Shown piece by piece: positions 25,886 through 34,359 of a stretch of 64,000 bases of DNA (positions within the stretch are counted from its first letter, which is position 1; each line of letters begins with the position of its first letter). The notes beneath the pieces were generated by a model that was not told where the DNA came from, did no database searches, and was given only the letters and a program-made list of their open reading frames with translations. The position numbers and the translations under genes are program-made. The stretch is taken from positions 1,159,008-1,223,007 of the forward strand of contig OX638292.1 of assembly GCA_951812285.1 (NCBI GenBank), read 5' to 3'. The stretch is from an uncultured Dehalococcoidia bacterium (GTDB lineage: Bacteria > Chloroflexota > Dehalococcoidia > Lucifugimonadales > UBA1127).

Positions 25886-27943
25886 CTACGCCTTTGGTTG
25901 GATGAGCACGCGGACTGTGCCGTCGCCCTCGTCGCGGCGGTTGATGAAGGTGTGGCCTTCCTTTTCCGACCAGAGCATGACGTCGAAGATGTTCAGGGCG
26001 TCGCCGAGGATGGCTTCCACCATGGAGTGGTGGTCGGCCTCCGTCTGCTTGGCGAGGGCGGCGATGACGCCGGCGCAGGACTTGCCGCGGCCGTCGATGA
26101 CGACCCAGCCGGCGCCCTGGGTGACGACCGGCGCGTGCCCGTTGCCGTTGCCCTGGGGCACGTACGGGTCCGGGCGAACGTTGATGGCGCCCGTCTTGCG
26201 CAAGTCGACTTGGCGCTTGAACTCGGCGACGGACTCCCATGCGACGGCGCGGCCTCGGTCGCCGCTGGCGCACACCGCGCCGCGTACGCCGACGATGTCA
26301 GGATTGACGCGGGCCAGCTCGTCGAGGTCGTCCATCTTCAGGTGGCCTGAGAGGGCCGTGCTCATGCCGAGCTTCTTGCCTTCCAGCACGATGTCTCGGA
26401 GCTCGTCTTCGCTCAGGAAGTCGAAGAGGTTGCGGCCGTCCTTGATGAGCGTGTCGATGAGGAAGCCGTCGCACTCACCGTCCTTTGCGAGCTGCACCAT
26501 GAGGTGCGGGTCGAGACCGCCCTCGTAGAGGAGGTTGTCGGCGAAGAGGGAGCCGACGAGCTTAGTGTTGTAGCCCTCCATCGCGCGGCGGGACTCTCGG
26601 AGCACCTCGACAGCGACGTCGTAGTCGGCCTGCATGAAGCCGACCTTTACGGAGGTGGCGTCCATGACGGCGGCGGCGTAGGCGGCCATCGCAACGGTGC
26701 CAGCCTGGTTGGGGACGACGCCGAGGGTCACGCTGACGTGGTTCTCGGGCTGGATCATCGCGCGCACCTGGCGGACGGTGTTCGGGTGTCCGGAGCCGAC
26801 GAGCGCCTCCTGCAGGTTCTTCACGTCCACGACGTCGGCTCCGCCACGCTCGGCTTCGAGGGCCTCGGCGACGTCCTGGACGCTGACCATGAGCAGCATG
26901 CCGGTGGCGAAGAAGGGGCTGTTGTTGCCGGTTAGCCATGCGGCCCTCGGCTGTACCGAGACTGCGGGCTGCGGCGGCCTGGGCTTGAGGGGCTCGAGCT
27001 CGGACTTGAGCTGGGCCTTCTCGGAGGCGGTGAGCTGCGGCAGGGGCTGGCGGGTGGGGCCGCCGGCCATGCCCATGAGCTCGCCCCAGTACTTGACCAT
27101 CGCGACTGGGAGCGCGCCGCCGTTCTTGTCCATGGTGCGCGTCCACCAGGTGTCGTTAAGCTCCTTGAGGCGGCGGAGGTGCTTCTCGTAGAAGGCGTCG
27201 TCGTAGTCGCCGACGGACGCCTTCTCGATGAATTGCACGTAGTAGTTACACTCCGGCGTGTCGAAGCGCCAGTCGGAGGTGTTGGCGAACATTACCTGCT
27301 GCTGGAAGCCGAGGTCCTGCGCGAATGGGTAGATCCACTCGTCCGGCGTGCTGATGACGTAGTCCTTGCCGAGCGAGAGATGGGTCTCGATGGAGAGCTG
27401 CTGATTGAAGCTGGCTTCCTTGACGCCGACGACCTGCTGCAGCTCGCAAATGCGGCGCAGGCCCTGCGGGCTCATGACGATGCCAAACTGCGGCGAGTTG
27501 TAGAACATGATGCCGAGGTTGGTGTTGTCGCTGAGGGTCTTGACGTAGTCGATGACCTGGTCCTCTGTCTTGGCCTCCATGTATGGGGCTGCGACGATGA
27601 GGAGGTCGAAGCCGGCGTCCTCGGCGTGGCGGGCGAGGTCAAGGGTCTCGCGGGCCGAGGTGTGCGTGACGTGCGCGCCGACGGGCCATCGGCCGGCGGC
27701 TTCCTCCGCGACGATGTCCATGACGCGGACGCGCTCGTCGTGGGTGAGGCTCCAGAACTCGCCCATGCCCCAGGTGCAGCCGGCGCCCCGGGTGCCGAGG
27801 CTGCGCACGTGGCGCACGTTCCGTCGGAGGCCATCCTCGTCGAGGTCACCATCGTCTGTGAAGGGCGTGATCAGCGTGCTCCACTGCCCCTTCAGCGTTT
27901 CCCATGCCCAGTCCTGTGCTTCATGCGCCTTGTAGTGCGCCAT
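25886..27943 (-). CDS. Three-domain fusion: DapA-like aldolase, MfnB-like furan synthase, TusA-like domain
   Basis: A 685-residue protein. Residues about 17-305 follow the dihydrodipicolinate synthase/N-acetylneuraminate lyase family: TLITPFTDDGDLD, the Tyr of YNSP (148) and the Schiff-base Lys in GVKEAS (175). Residues about 350-590 match (5-formylfuran-3-yl)methyl phosphate synthase, MfnB: GGADVVDVKN (Lys375), VKVG (Lys433) and DTLIKDG with Lys501, then DIVGVRGAVC. Residues about 612-685 resemble TusA/SirA: VIDGRGKSCAG with Cys623, then DALNIFDVMLWSEKEGHTF. The CPxP motif of TusA is reduced to CAG. GGAGGGG precedes the ATG at 27943. The substrate chain is unknown; ridA diverges from its 5' side. 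Confidence 0.85.
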   Translation of the reverse strand: MAHYKAHEAQDWAWETLKGQWSTLITPFTDDGDLDEDGLRRNVRHVRSLGTRGAGCTWGMGEFWSLTHDERVRVMDIVAEEAAGRWPVGAHVTHTSARETLDLARHAEDAGFDLLIVAAPYMEAKTEDQVIDYVKTLSDNTNLGIMFYNSPQFGIVMSPQGLRRICELQQVVGVKEASFNQQLSIETHLSLGKDYVISTPDEWIYPFAQDLGFQQQVMFANTSDWRFDTPECNYYVQFIEKASVGDYDDAFYEKHLRRLKELNDTWWTRTMDKNGGALPVAMVKYWGELMGMAGGPTRQPLPQLTASEKAQLKSELEPLKPRPPQPAVSVQPRAAWLTGNNSPFFATGMLLMVSVQDVAEALEAERGGADVVDVKNLQEALVGSGHPNTVRQVRAMIQPENHVSVTLGVVPNQAGTVAMAAYAAAVMDATSVKVGFMQADYDVAVEVLRESRRAMEGYNTKLVGSLFADNLLYEGGLDPHLMVQLAKDGECDGFLIDTLIKDGRNLFDFLSEDELRDIVLEGKKLGMSTALSGHLKMDDLDELARVNPDIVGVRGAVCASGDRGRAVAWESVAEFKRQVDLRKTGAINVRPDPYVPQGNGNGHAPVVTQGAGWVVIDGRGKSCAGVIAALAKQTEADHHSMVEAILGDALNIFDVMLWSEKEGHTFINRRDEGDGTVRVLIQPKA

Positions 27944-28098
27944 TGTCCCCTCCGTCACACGGCTTGCCACGCACGGGAGGTGCGCGGAGCTAGATTGAGT
28001 CTAGTTTGGGGCATAAACAGTGTCAATTGCGCGGCTTTGACCCTGACTGTTGTTTCAGCTAGAATCCCTGCCCCCCAGATGGCAAAAGGAGGACTCCA

Positions 28099-28485
28099 AT
28101 GGACAAGTCATATCACAACTACCCGGACATTGCGCCGACGATTGGCAACTACTCGCGGGCGGCGCGGGCGGGCGACCTGTTCTTCTTCGCGGGGACGACG
28201 GCGGGCGGGAGCGAGGCTGAGCACGGCGACCTGCCGGCGCAGGTGCGGGTGACGCTCGACCGGATCCGGCGCATTCTCGAAAGCGAGGGGCAGTCGCTGG
28301 GCGACGTTGTGCGGCTGGTGACGTATGTGACGAGCATCGCGGAGTGGCGGTCGCACGGGGCGGAGCTCGGCGGGATCTTCGAGGAGTTCTTCCAGGGGAA
28401 CTATCCGCCGAACACGCTCATAGGCATCGCGGAGCTGGCGGAGCCGACGATGAAGGTGGAGATTGAGGCTACTGCGGTGTTTTAG
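28099..28485 (+). CDS. RidA/YjgF/YER057c family protein
   Basis: A 128-residue protein of the RidA family, which hydrolyses reactive enamines or imines formed by PLP enzymes, or carries out related deamination steps in catabolism. Typical blocks are the FFFAGTTAGG-type strand, QVRVTLDRIRRILESEGQSLGDVVRLVTYVT, and YPPNTLIGIAEL followed by KVEIEATAVF. The usual Arg in the R-P-A-R-T---V segment is replaced by YPPNTLIGIAEL, so it belongs to a divergent subgroup without certain deaminase activity. AAAGGAGG precedes the ATG. It is divergent from the fusion gene. Confidence 0.87.
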   Translation: MDKSYHNYPDIAPTIGNYSRAARAGDLFFFAGTTAGGSEAEHGDLPAQVRVTLDRIRRILESEGQSLGDVVRLVTYVTSIAEWRSHGAELGGIFEEFFQGNYPPNTLIGIAELAEPTMKVEIEATAVF

Positions 28486-28537
28486 GCAATTGTTGCCACT
28501 AGCATGTTTCTGCTAGAGCGTCTAGAATTACGACGGG

Positions 28538-28951
28538 ATGACTGCTGTTGGTTCATGGCTACGGCTTCAAGCGTTCCTGGCCCCGCCGGCTATCCTGCTA
28601 GCGACAGGACTCCTCTGGTGGGCCGGCGGTTACACAGACTCGCTGTCCATGGCGGGACTCGCGCCGCTTGGAGTACTGGCATATGCTACGTTTGGGGCAG
28701 TCATTGAGGGAGGTACCTACATGGTCCTCTGGGCGCTGGAACAACGCCGAAAGTGGCAAGCAGAACGAGAGCAGCGGGAGCAGCAGCTTCGCGAGGAACG
28801 GGAGCAGCGGGAGCAAAAGCTGCGCGAGGAAGGCCGGGTGAGAGGCCGCGAGGAGTTGGCGGCTCTATTGCTTCGTGAGGCCCGCGAGGGGGAGTCTGTC
28901 AGGCAGACGCTGGAACGAATCGACAACCGCCACACTGAACGGAAGGAATAG
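28538..28951 (+). CDS. Membrane-anchored coiled-coil protein
   Basis: A 137-residue protein. The first 65 residues hold two hydrophobic segments (LQAFLAPPAILLATGLLWWAG and LAPLGVLAYATFGAVIEGG). After MVLWALEQRRKW comes a highly charged Glu/Arg/Gln coiled coil with repeated EQREQ-LREE units, ending in RQTLERIDNRHTERKE. No family is assigned. The next gene repeats the coiled-coil half. The start follows GACGGG. Confidence 0.6.
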   Translation: MTAVGSWLRLQAFLAPPAILLATGLLWWAGGYTDSLSMAGLAPLGVLAYATFGAVIEGGTYMVLWALEQRRKWQAEREQREQQLREEREQREQKLREEGRVRGREELAALLLREAREGESVRQTLERIDNRHTERKE

Positions 28952-28962
28952 CGCCGAGCACT

Positions 28963-29244
28963 ATGGTTCTTTGGGCACTTGAGCAACGCCGAAAGTGGCG
29001 GTTGGAGCGAGAAGAACGGGAGCGCGAGCGCGAAGAGCAACTTCGGAGGGAAAGAGAAGCACGGGAGCAACTGCAACGAGAACTGCAGGAGCGGTGGCGG
29101 GCAGAGGGGCGGAAACAGGGTCACGCCGAGGCCTTGGCGCAGTTCCGGTTGGAGTTGCGGGCGGCCGGCGCAGTGAACGACTCCATATCGGCATATTTGG
29201 AGCGGTTCGAAACCATGTGCAACTGGGAGAAGGCCTCCGGGTGA
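28963..29244 (+). CDS. Partial duplicate of the coiled-coil gene, lacking the membrane part
   Basis: A 93-residue protein that begins with MVLWALEQRRKW, as in the middle of the preceding gene, followed by a similar Glu/Arg-rich coiled coil and a different C-terminus (DSISAYLERFETMCNWEKASG). The DNA after the ATG is close to that of the first gene, with changes mostly at third codon positions, which suggests selection for protein sequence after duplication. No clear ribosome-binding site is present. It may be a working short paralog or a gene remnant. Confidence 0.5.
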   Translation: MVLWALEQRRKWRLEREEREREREEQLRREREAREQLQRELQERWRAEGRKQGHAEALAQFRLELRAAGAVNDSISAYLERFETMCNWEKASG

Positions 29245-29335
29245 TTCAATGCACCCTTGTTCGTGCCCTTCGACAAGCGCAGGGCAAACGGAGGAAGACG
29301 AGGGCGAACGAGGGAGACAGCGAGCGCAGGACGAA

Positions 29336-29374
29336 CGAGAGAGGCCCCGGCCTGTTATGCCGGGGCCTCTCTCG
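29336..29374. terminator. Bidirectional hairpin terminator
   Basis: A perfect 16-base-pair stem (CGAGAGAGGCCCCGGC with its complement) and a 7-base loop lie between converging genes. TGTTTCTT follows on the plus strand; the minus-strand side has TCGTTCGT. It is well placed to end transcripts from both directions. Confidence 0.85.
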
Positions 29375-29397
29375 TGTTTCTTAGAGGCAGTGGCTGG

Positions 29398-30693
29398 CTA
29401 TGCCTTGGTCGGCACCCACGTCGTCGGGCCGGCCATTCTGGACTTGACGAGCTCGACGGCCTCGAGGGGGGGCATGTCGCCGGGGACGGTGACGCGGGCG
29501 GTGTGGACGCGGTAGGCCTCGGGGTTGGTGGGCCCCGAGGGTTCGACACCCTCCATAAGTGCGCGGGCGGCGTTGATGAGGCGGCGGCGCACCTTAATGA
29601 TGGACTCGTCAGAGCTTACGAGGCGCTCCTTGCTGCGGTCGGCGCGCGGGCCCCACTGGTCCTCGACGAGGGCGAGGTCCTGGATGGGGAAGGCCTTGAT
29701 ACCCGTGTAGGAGTAGTTCTTCTGGGCGATGCGGTCGACAAGGTAGTCGTTGTCCTTGTTTTCCTTCGCCATGAAGGAGCCCGGGATCTGCTCCGGGTAT
29801 GTGTAGCCGCCGTACTTGTCCTCCATGACCTGCTGCTGCGTGAAGGGGTTGTAGCTCCAGCGGAGCCGGTACATGTAGCAGCTCTCGTCGTCGATGGGGA
29901 TGCGCATGTTGCTGGAGTAGACGTCCGGGCCGGCAATGCCGGCGGAGCTGTAGCAGGGCATGTAGAAGTGGCCGATGTTGGCCTGTTGCTGGCCGTCAGA
30001 GGTGCGGGAGACGGCGACGTTCATGACGCCGTAGTCGGTGTCGATGTAGTCGGCGTAGGTGCGGTTGAGGAAGCTGTTGAACACGCCTGCGCCGAAGCGG
30101 CGGCCGGGGTTGCCCTCGTTGTTGTCCAGCGTGCTGTGCAGGAAGAAGGCGTGGGAGGGGTCGTAGTCGCCCTCGAGCGCCTGGAAGTAGTTGCAGCGGA
30201 GGTGGTACTTGCGGACGTAGCGGCGGTCCTCGCCGTACTCCAGCCACTCGAAGCCGGGCTTCGGGGGCTCCTTGTCTGCCGGGCCCATGTAGGTCCAGAC
30301 CATGCCGCCGCCCTCGAAGCACGGGTAGGCCTTGACGTTTACCTTGTCCTTGTAGGTCTCACCCTCGGGCGAGTTGGGCAGGTCGACACACTTGCCGGAG
30401 ACGTCGAACTTCCAGCCGTGGTAGACGCAGCGGATGCCGGCTTCCTCGTTTCGGCCGAAGAAGAGCGGCGCGCCACGGTGCGGGCAGTAGGCGTCGACGA
30501 GGCCGGGGTTGCCGTTGGAGTCGCGGAAGGCGATGAGCTTCTCGCTCAGCAGCGTCACGCGGACGGGAGGGCAGTCCGCCGAGGGAATCTCCTCGGCCAG
30601 GAGCGCGGGAATCCAGTGGCGCCGGAACAGGTCGCCCATGGGGGTGCCGGGGCCTGTTTGCGTGAGCATGTCATTTTCTTCGACACTTAGCAC
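29398..30693 (-). CDS. Rieske non-haem iron oxygenase, large subunit
   Basis: A 431-residue aromatic-ring-hydroxylating oxygenase of the phthalate 4,5-dioxygenase-like branch. The Rieske [2Fe-2S] cluster ligands are CPHRGAPL and CVYHGWKFD (CxH...CxxH). The mononuclear iron site is in NYFQALEGDYDPSHAFFLHSTL, with the Asp and two His expected. The long C-terminal region includes Tyr/Asn-rich segments usual in this group. Members need a separate reductase, which is not in this window. Substrate assignment is not possible; uncultured marine Chloroflexota often carry many such genes. Confidence 0.92.
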   Translation of the reverse strand: MLSVEENDMLTQTGPGTPMGDLFRRHWIPALLAEEIPSADCPPVRVTLLSEKLIAFRDSNGNPGLVDAYCPHRGAPLFFGRNEEAGIRCVYHGWKFDVSGKCVDLPNSPEGETYKDKVNVKAYPCFEGGGMVWTYMGPADKEPPKPGFEWLEYGEDRRYVRKYHLRCNYFQALEGDYDPSHAFFLHSTLDNNEGNPGRRFGAGVFNSFLNRTYADYIDTDYGVMNVAVSRTSDGQQQANIGHFYMPCYSSAGIAGPDVYSSNMRIPIDDESCYMYRLRWSYNPFTQQQVMEDKYGGYTYPEQIPGSFMAKENKDNDYLVDRIAQKNYSYTGIKAFPIQDLALVEDQWGPRADRSKERLVSSDESIIKVRRRLINAARALMEGVEPSGPTNPEAYRVHTARVTVPGDMPPLEAVELVKSRMAGPTTWVPTKA

Positions 30694-30823
30694 GACGATT
30701 CCTCCTTCTGGTCTGTACGGGTCTCGTTCTCGAATTCGGGGTAGAATCTAGGGCGATGCTAGCGCGGGCACATGGGGATGTCAATTTGCGGCGCGTGCCC
30801 GCGCGGCGCGCAAGGAGAAACGA

Positions 30824-31066
30824 ATGACCGAGGAACACAGTGACATCATCACCATGGCCGACATGGCCGCTGTATTTGACGTAACCGACGCGCTGTCCAT
30901 CGACCGCGAGAGCATCAGTGTGGAGCTCACGAAGGAGGACCCCGGCGCGGTGCAGCAGGCGGCGAACGGGGAGATTGAGATTACGCTGCCGCTGACGTCG
31001 CCGATTGCGGCGTTCCTTGAGGGCGTGCGGCAGGAGCTCATCGGCATGGGGTATTCGGCGGAGTGA
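30824..31066 (+). CDS. Small acidic hypothetical protein
   Basis: An 80-residue acidic protein (MTEEHSDIITMADMAAVFDVTDALSIDRES at the start). AAGGAG is suitably placed before the ATG. The pattern of strands and one C-terminal helix suggests a folded domain. No family is recognised. It is divergent from the Rieske oxygenase gene and converges on the antitoxin-like gene. Confidence 0.55.
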   Translation: MTEEHSDIITMADMAAVFDVTDALSIDRESISVELTKEDPGAVQQAANGEIEITLPLTSPIAAFLEGVRQELIGMGYSAE

Positions 31067-31097
31067 GGGGGCGGAAACTAATGCCCAAGGCACTACG

Positions 31098-31382
31098 TTA
31101 GCGTCGAGGCGGCACACCCGCCCACTCCGAGGTCAAGCGGTTTGGGTGGAGACGCCGCTCCCGTGACGGTGTCAGGTGCTCCGTCCGTGCCTCCGGAGCA
31201 AGGAGGAGTTCCTTCAAGTTCGGCCTCGTCATCCGTTCCAGCTCTTGCCATTGCTCGATGGGAACAAGCACTGCGGTATCCGTTCCTCGTTTGGTCACGA
31301 TCTGCGGCCCTTCAGAGAGAGCCGTTTTGAGCAACTCACTGAACCGGACTTTGGAGTCCTCGACCGGCCACTTCCTGCTCAT
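31098..31382 (-). CDS. Phd/YefM-family antitoxin without a partner toxin
   Basis: A 94-residue protein with the N-terminal DNA-binding fold of type II antitoxins of the Phd/YefM group: W-VEDSKVRFSELLKTALSEGPQIVTKRGTDTAVLVPIEQW, followed by LKELLLAPEAR and a basic tail. Such proteins repress their own operon and neutralise a Doc, YoeB or VapC-like toxin encoded next to them. Nothing resembling a toxin lies downstream: the next open frame, 30824-31066, is on the other strand. It is therefore an orphan antitoxin or the remnant of a pair. Confidence 0.82.
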   Translation of the reverse strand: MSRKWPVEDSKVRFSELLKTALSEGPQIVTKRGTDTAVLVPIEQWQELERMTRPNLKELLLAPEARTEHLTPSRERRLHPNRLTSEWAGVPPRR

Positions 31383-31732
31383 GATCTACTCCGATTCACA
31401 TTGACCTGACTCGTCACAAGACTAGACAGATTTCATGTCAGCGTCAAAGAGAACCTGCCTATTTCCCCTCCCCGAACACCGGCCCGTCCGGGTATGGGGC
31501 ATGCTGCCGCAGGTGTGACAAAGAGCCAACGATATCATCACGGAAGATAGGCGAGGTGGGTCCGCCGCAGCCGCTCTGGATTGCGGCCTCCGCCGGGATG
31601 ACGACGGGGGCCATCCCTTCCAGCATTGGGCGTCAGCGTGTAAGCTAGGGCTGCCCCTCGCGCTTGTGCGGATTGCTATGTGATGCGCCGTCGCGCGGCG
31701 GGCACACCGCCAACTAAGGAGGACCCCGGCAC
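31383..31732. other. Non-coding interval before the aminopeptidase gene
   Basis: About 350 bases with no gene-like frame. The left end must hold the promoter of the antitoxin-like gene and the right end that of the aminopeptidase; an AAGGAGG site closes it. I see no repeat, RNA gene or convincing promoter pair. Confidence 0.6.
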
Positions 31733-34330
31733 ATGCCCGAATCGCAAGCTGTGCTACTGCCCACCAACGTCAGGCCGCTGCGCTACGCCCTTCACCTGAC
31801 GCCCGACCTCGAGGCCTTCACCTTTGACGGCGAGGAGTCCATCGACATCGAGGTGCTGGAGGCGACGGACACCGTCGTGCTGAACGCCTGCGAGATGACC
31901 GTGCACTCGGCGAGCCTGATGGACGCCGGGAACGCGCAGGTCGACGCCACCGGCATCGAGATGAACGCCGATGACGAGACGGTCGCGATCCAATTCCCCT
32001 CGACCGTGCAGCCGGGGCCCGCGGTGCTGCGCATCTCGTACACGGGTGAGCTCAACGACCGGCTTACCGGCTTCTACCGGAGCACCTACACGCGTGAGGA
32101 CGGCACGCCTCGGACGATGGCAACGACGCAATTCGAGCCGTCGTCGGCGCGGCGAGCGCTGCCGTGCTGGGACGAGCCGGCCATGAAGGCGAGCTTCCAG
32201 GTCACGCTGACCGTCCCGTCGGACATGGACGCCATCTCCAACATGCCGGCCGTCGAGGAAACGGTGGACGGCGACACCAAGACGGTGCGATTCGGCGAGT
32301 CGCCGGTGATGTCGACGTACCTGCTGGCCTTCGTGGTTGCGGAGCTGGGCTCCATCGAGCAGGAGGCGGCGAACGGGACGATGATCAGAGTGCTCACGAC
32401 GCGGGGCAAGGAGGAGCAGGGGCGGTTTGCGCTGGAGACATCCGTCGCGCTGCTCACCTACTTCAACGACTACTTCGGCATCCCGTACCCGCTGGAGAAG
32501 CTGGACCACATCGCCATCCCGGACTTCGCGGCGGGGGCAATGGAGAACTGGGGCATCATCACGTACCGCGAGACTGCGCTGCTCGTCGACCCGGCCATCA
32601 GCCCGGCGGCGACACGGCAGCGGGTGGCAGAGGTCGTATCGCACGAGATGGCGCACATGTGGTTCGGCGACCTGGTCACGATGCAGTGGTGGGACGACCT
32701 TTGGCTCAACGAGAGCTTTGCATCGTGGATGGGGGACAAGGCGGTCGACCACATCCACCCCGAGTGGAAGATGTGGACGCAGTTTGTCGCCAACGACACG
32801 ATCCGCGCGTTCAACCTCGACGGCCTGAAGAACTCGCATCCAATCGAGGCGACTGTGCACACGCCGGCCGAGGTGGAGGAGCTCTTCGACGCCATCAGCT
32901 ACAGCAAGGGCGCGTCCACCATCCGGATGCTGGAGCACTACCTGAGCGAGGAGACGTTCCGGGACGGCCTGCGCCGTTACCTGGACGCGCACCAGTACGA
33001 CAACGCGCGCACGGCCGACCTCTGGGCGGCGCTGGAGGATGCGTCGGGCAAGCCGGTCAAAGCGCTGATGGACACCTGGACGGGCCAGATGGGATACCCG
33101 GTGCTCACCGTCGGGTCACGCCACGAGCCGGACGGCGTGAAGCTCGATGTCTCGCAGACCCGCTTCCTCCTGAGCCACGTGGCCGAGGACAACGACAGCG
33201 ACGAATCCAGCTGGAAGGCGCCCATTGACGTGACCGCGTCGTGGCTGGACGCGCCGACCTCGACGCTGATGGAGGCGCGCGAGGACACCGTCGTGCTGCC
33301 GCCCGCTCCGAGCGGCGAGGATTCGTGGTTCAAGGTGAACGCGGGGCAAACGGGCTTCTACCGCGTGAACCTCAGCCCCCGCGACTGGGACGCGCTCATT
33401 CCCGCTGTCTCATCGCGGGCGCTGTCGGACACGGACCGGTTGGGGCTGCAGAACGACGCGTACGCGCTTGCTCGCGCGGGATACCTGCCAATCAGCCAGT
33501 TCCTTGCCCTCGCCGAGGGGTACCGCGACGAGACGGACGCCAGCGTGTGGCGCGACCTCGCGGGGAACCTCGGCGACCTGGACACGCTGCTTTCGGACGA
33601 GGCGTGCTACCCGGCGTTCAAGGCGCTGTGCCAGGGGCTGTTCAGCCCGCTCGCCGAGCGGATGGGCTGGGAGCCGAAGCCGGGCGACGGGCACCTCGAC
33701 GCGATTCTTCGCAGCGTGGCGCTCGGGCAGGCGGGCTACTATGACGATCCGGCGGTGCTCGCGGAGGCGCGGCGGCGGTTCGAGCTGTACCTGGAGGACC
33801 CGTCGACGCTGCGCCCGGACCTTCGCGGGGTCGTGTTCAGCCTGACGGCGCAGCAGGGCGACACGGACACGTACAACAGGCTGTGGGAGCTGCAGAAGAG
33901 CGCGGAGTCGCAGGAGGAGAAGGTCCGGCTGCTGATCTCGCTCACGCGCATTCCGGACCCGGAGCTCATCAGCGACGTGCTGCAACGCTCGCTTACCGAC
34001 GACGTCCGGTCGCAGGACACCGTGTCCGTGGTGGGGGCTGTCTCGGCCAACCCGAAGGGCAAGGAGCTCGCGTGGGACTTCCTGAAGGACAACTGGGACA
34101 CATTCATGGACCGCTACGGGCACGGCGGCTTCATGCTCATGCGGATCGTCGGGCTGCCGCGCGGGTTCACGACGCGGGAGAAGCTCGACGAGGTGCGCGA
34201 GTTCTACGAGACGCACCCGGCGCCGGCGGCGGAGCGGTCGGTGCGCCAGACCATCGAGGGGCTGGAGCTCAACGTGGCGTGGGTGGAGCGCAACAAGGAC
34301 GACGTGGCGGAGTGGTTCGCGGGGCGGTAG
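31733..34330 (+). CDS. M1 family aminopeptidase
   Basis: An 865-residue zinc aminopeptidase that removes N-terminal residues from peptides. The substrate-anchoring GAMEN motif is at 268-272, the zinc-binding HEMAH at 304-308, and the third ligand Glu327 in LNESFASWM. The N-terminal saddle domain and a large C-terminal helical (ERAP1_C-like) domain are both present, giving full family length. No signal peptide is visible, so it probably acts in the cytoplasm. An AAGGAGGA site precedes the ATG. The downstream FAH-family gene starts 29 bases after the stop. Confidence 0.95.
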   Translation: MPESQAVLLPTNVRPLRYALHLTPDLEAFTFDGEESIDIEVLEATDTVVLNACEMTVHSASLMDAGNAQVDATGIEMNADDETVAIQFPSTVQPGPAVLRISYTGELNDRLTGFYRSTYTREDGTPRTMATTQFEPSSARRALPCWDEPAMKASFQVTLTVPSDMDAISNMPAVEETVDGDTKTVRFGESPVMSTYLLAFVVAELGSIEQEAANGTMIRVLTTRGKEEQGRFALETSVALLTYFNDYFGIPYPLEKLDHIAIPDFAAGAMENWGIITYRETALLVDPAISPAATRQRVAEVVSHEMAHMWFGDLVTMQWWDDLWLNESFASWMGDKAVDHIHPEWKMWTQFVANDTIRAFNLDGLKNSHPIEATVHTPAEVEELFDAISYSKGASTIRMLEHYLSEETFRDGLRRYLDAHQYDNARTADLWAALEDASGKPVKALMDTWTGQMGYPVLTVGSRHEPDGVKLDVSQTRFLLSHVAEDNDSDESSWKAPIDVTASWLDAPTSTLMEAREDTVVLPPAPSGEDSWFKVNAGQTGFYRVNLSPRDWDALIPAVSSRALSDTDRLGLQNDAYALARAGYLPISQFLALAEGYRDETDASVWRDLAGNLGDLDTLLSDEACYPAFKALCQGLFSPLAERMGWEPKPGDGHLDAILRSVALGQAGYYDDPAVLAEARRRFELYLEDPSTLRPDLRGVVFSLTAQQGDTDTYNRLWELQKSAESQEEKVRLLISLTRIPDPELISDVLQRSLTDDVRSQDTVSVVGAVSANPKGKELAWDFLKDNWDTFMDRYGHGGFMLMRIVGLPRGFTTREKLDEVREFYETHPAPAAERSVRQTIEGLELNVAWVERNKDDVAEWFAGR

Positions 34331-34359
34331 TTCAGACGACGCAAGACTAGGAGGAAGAA

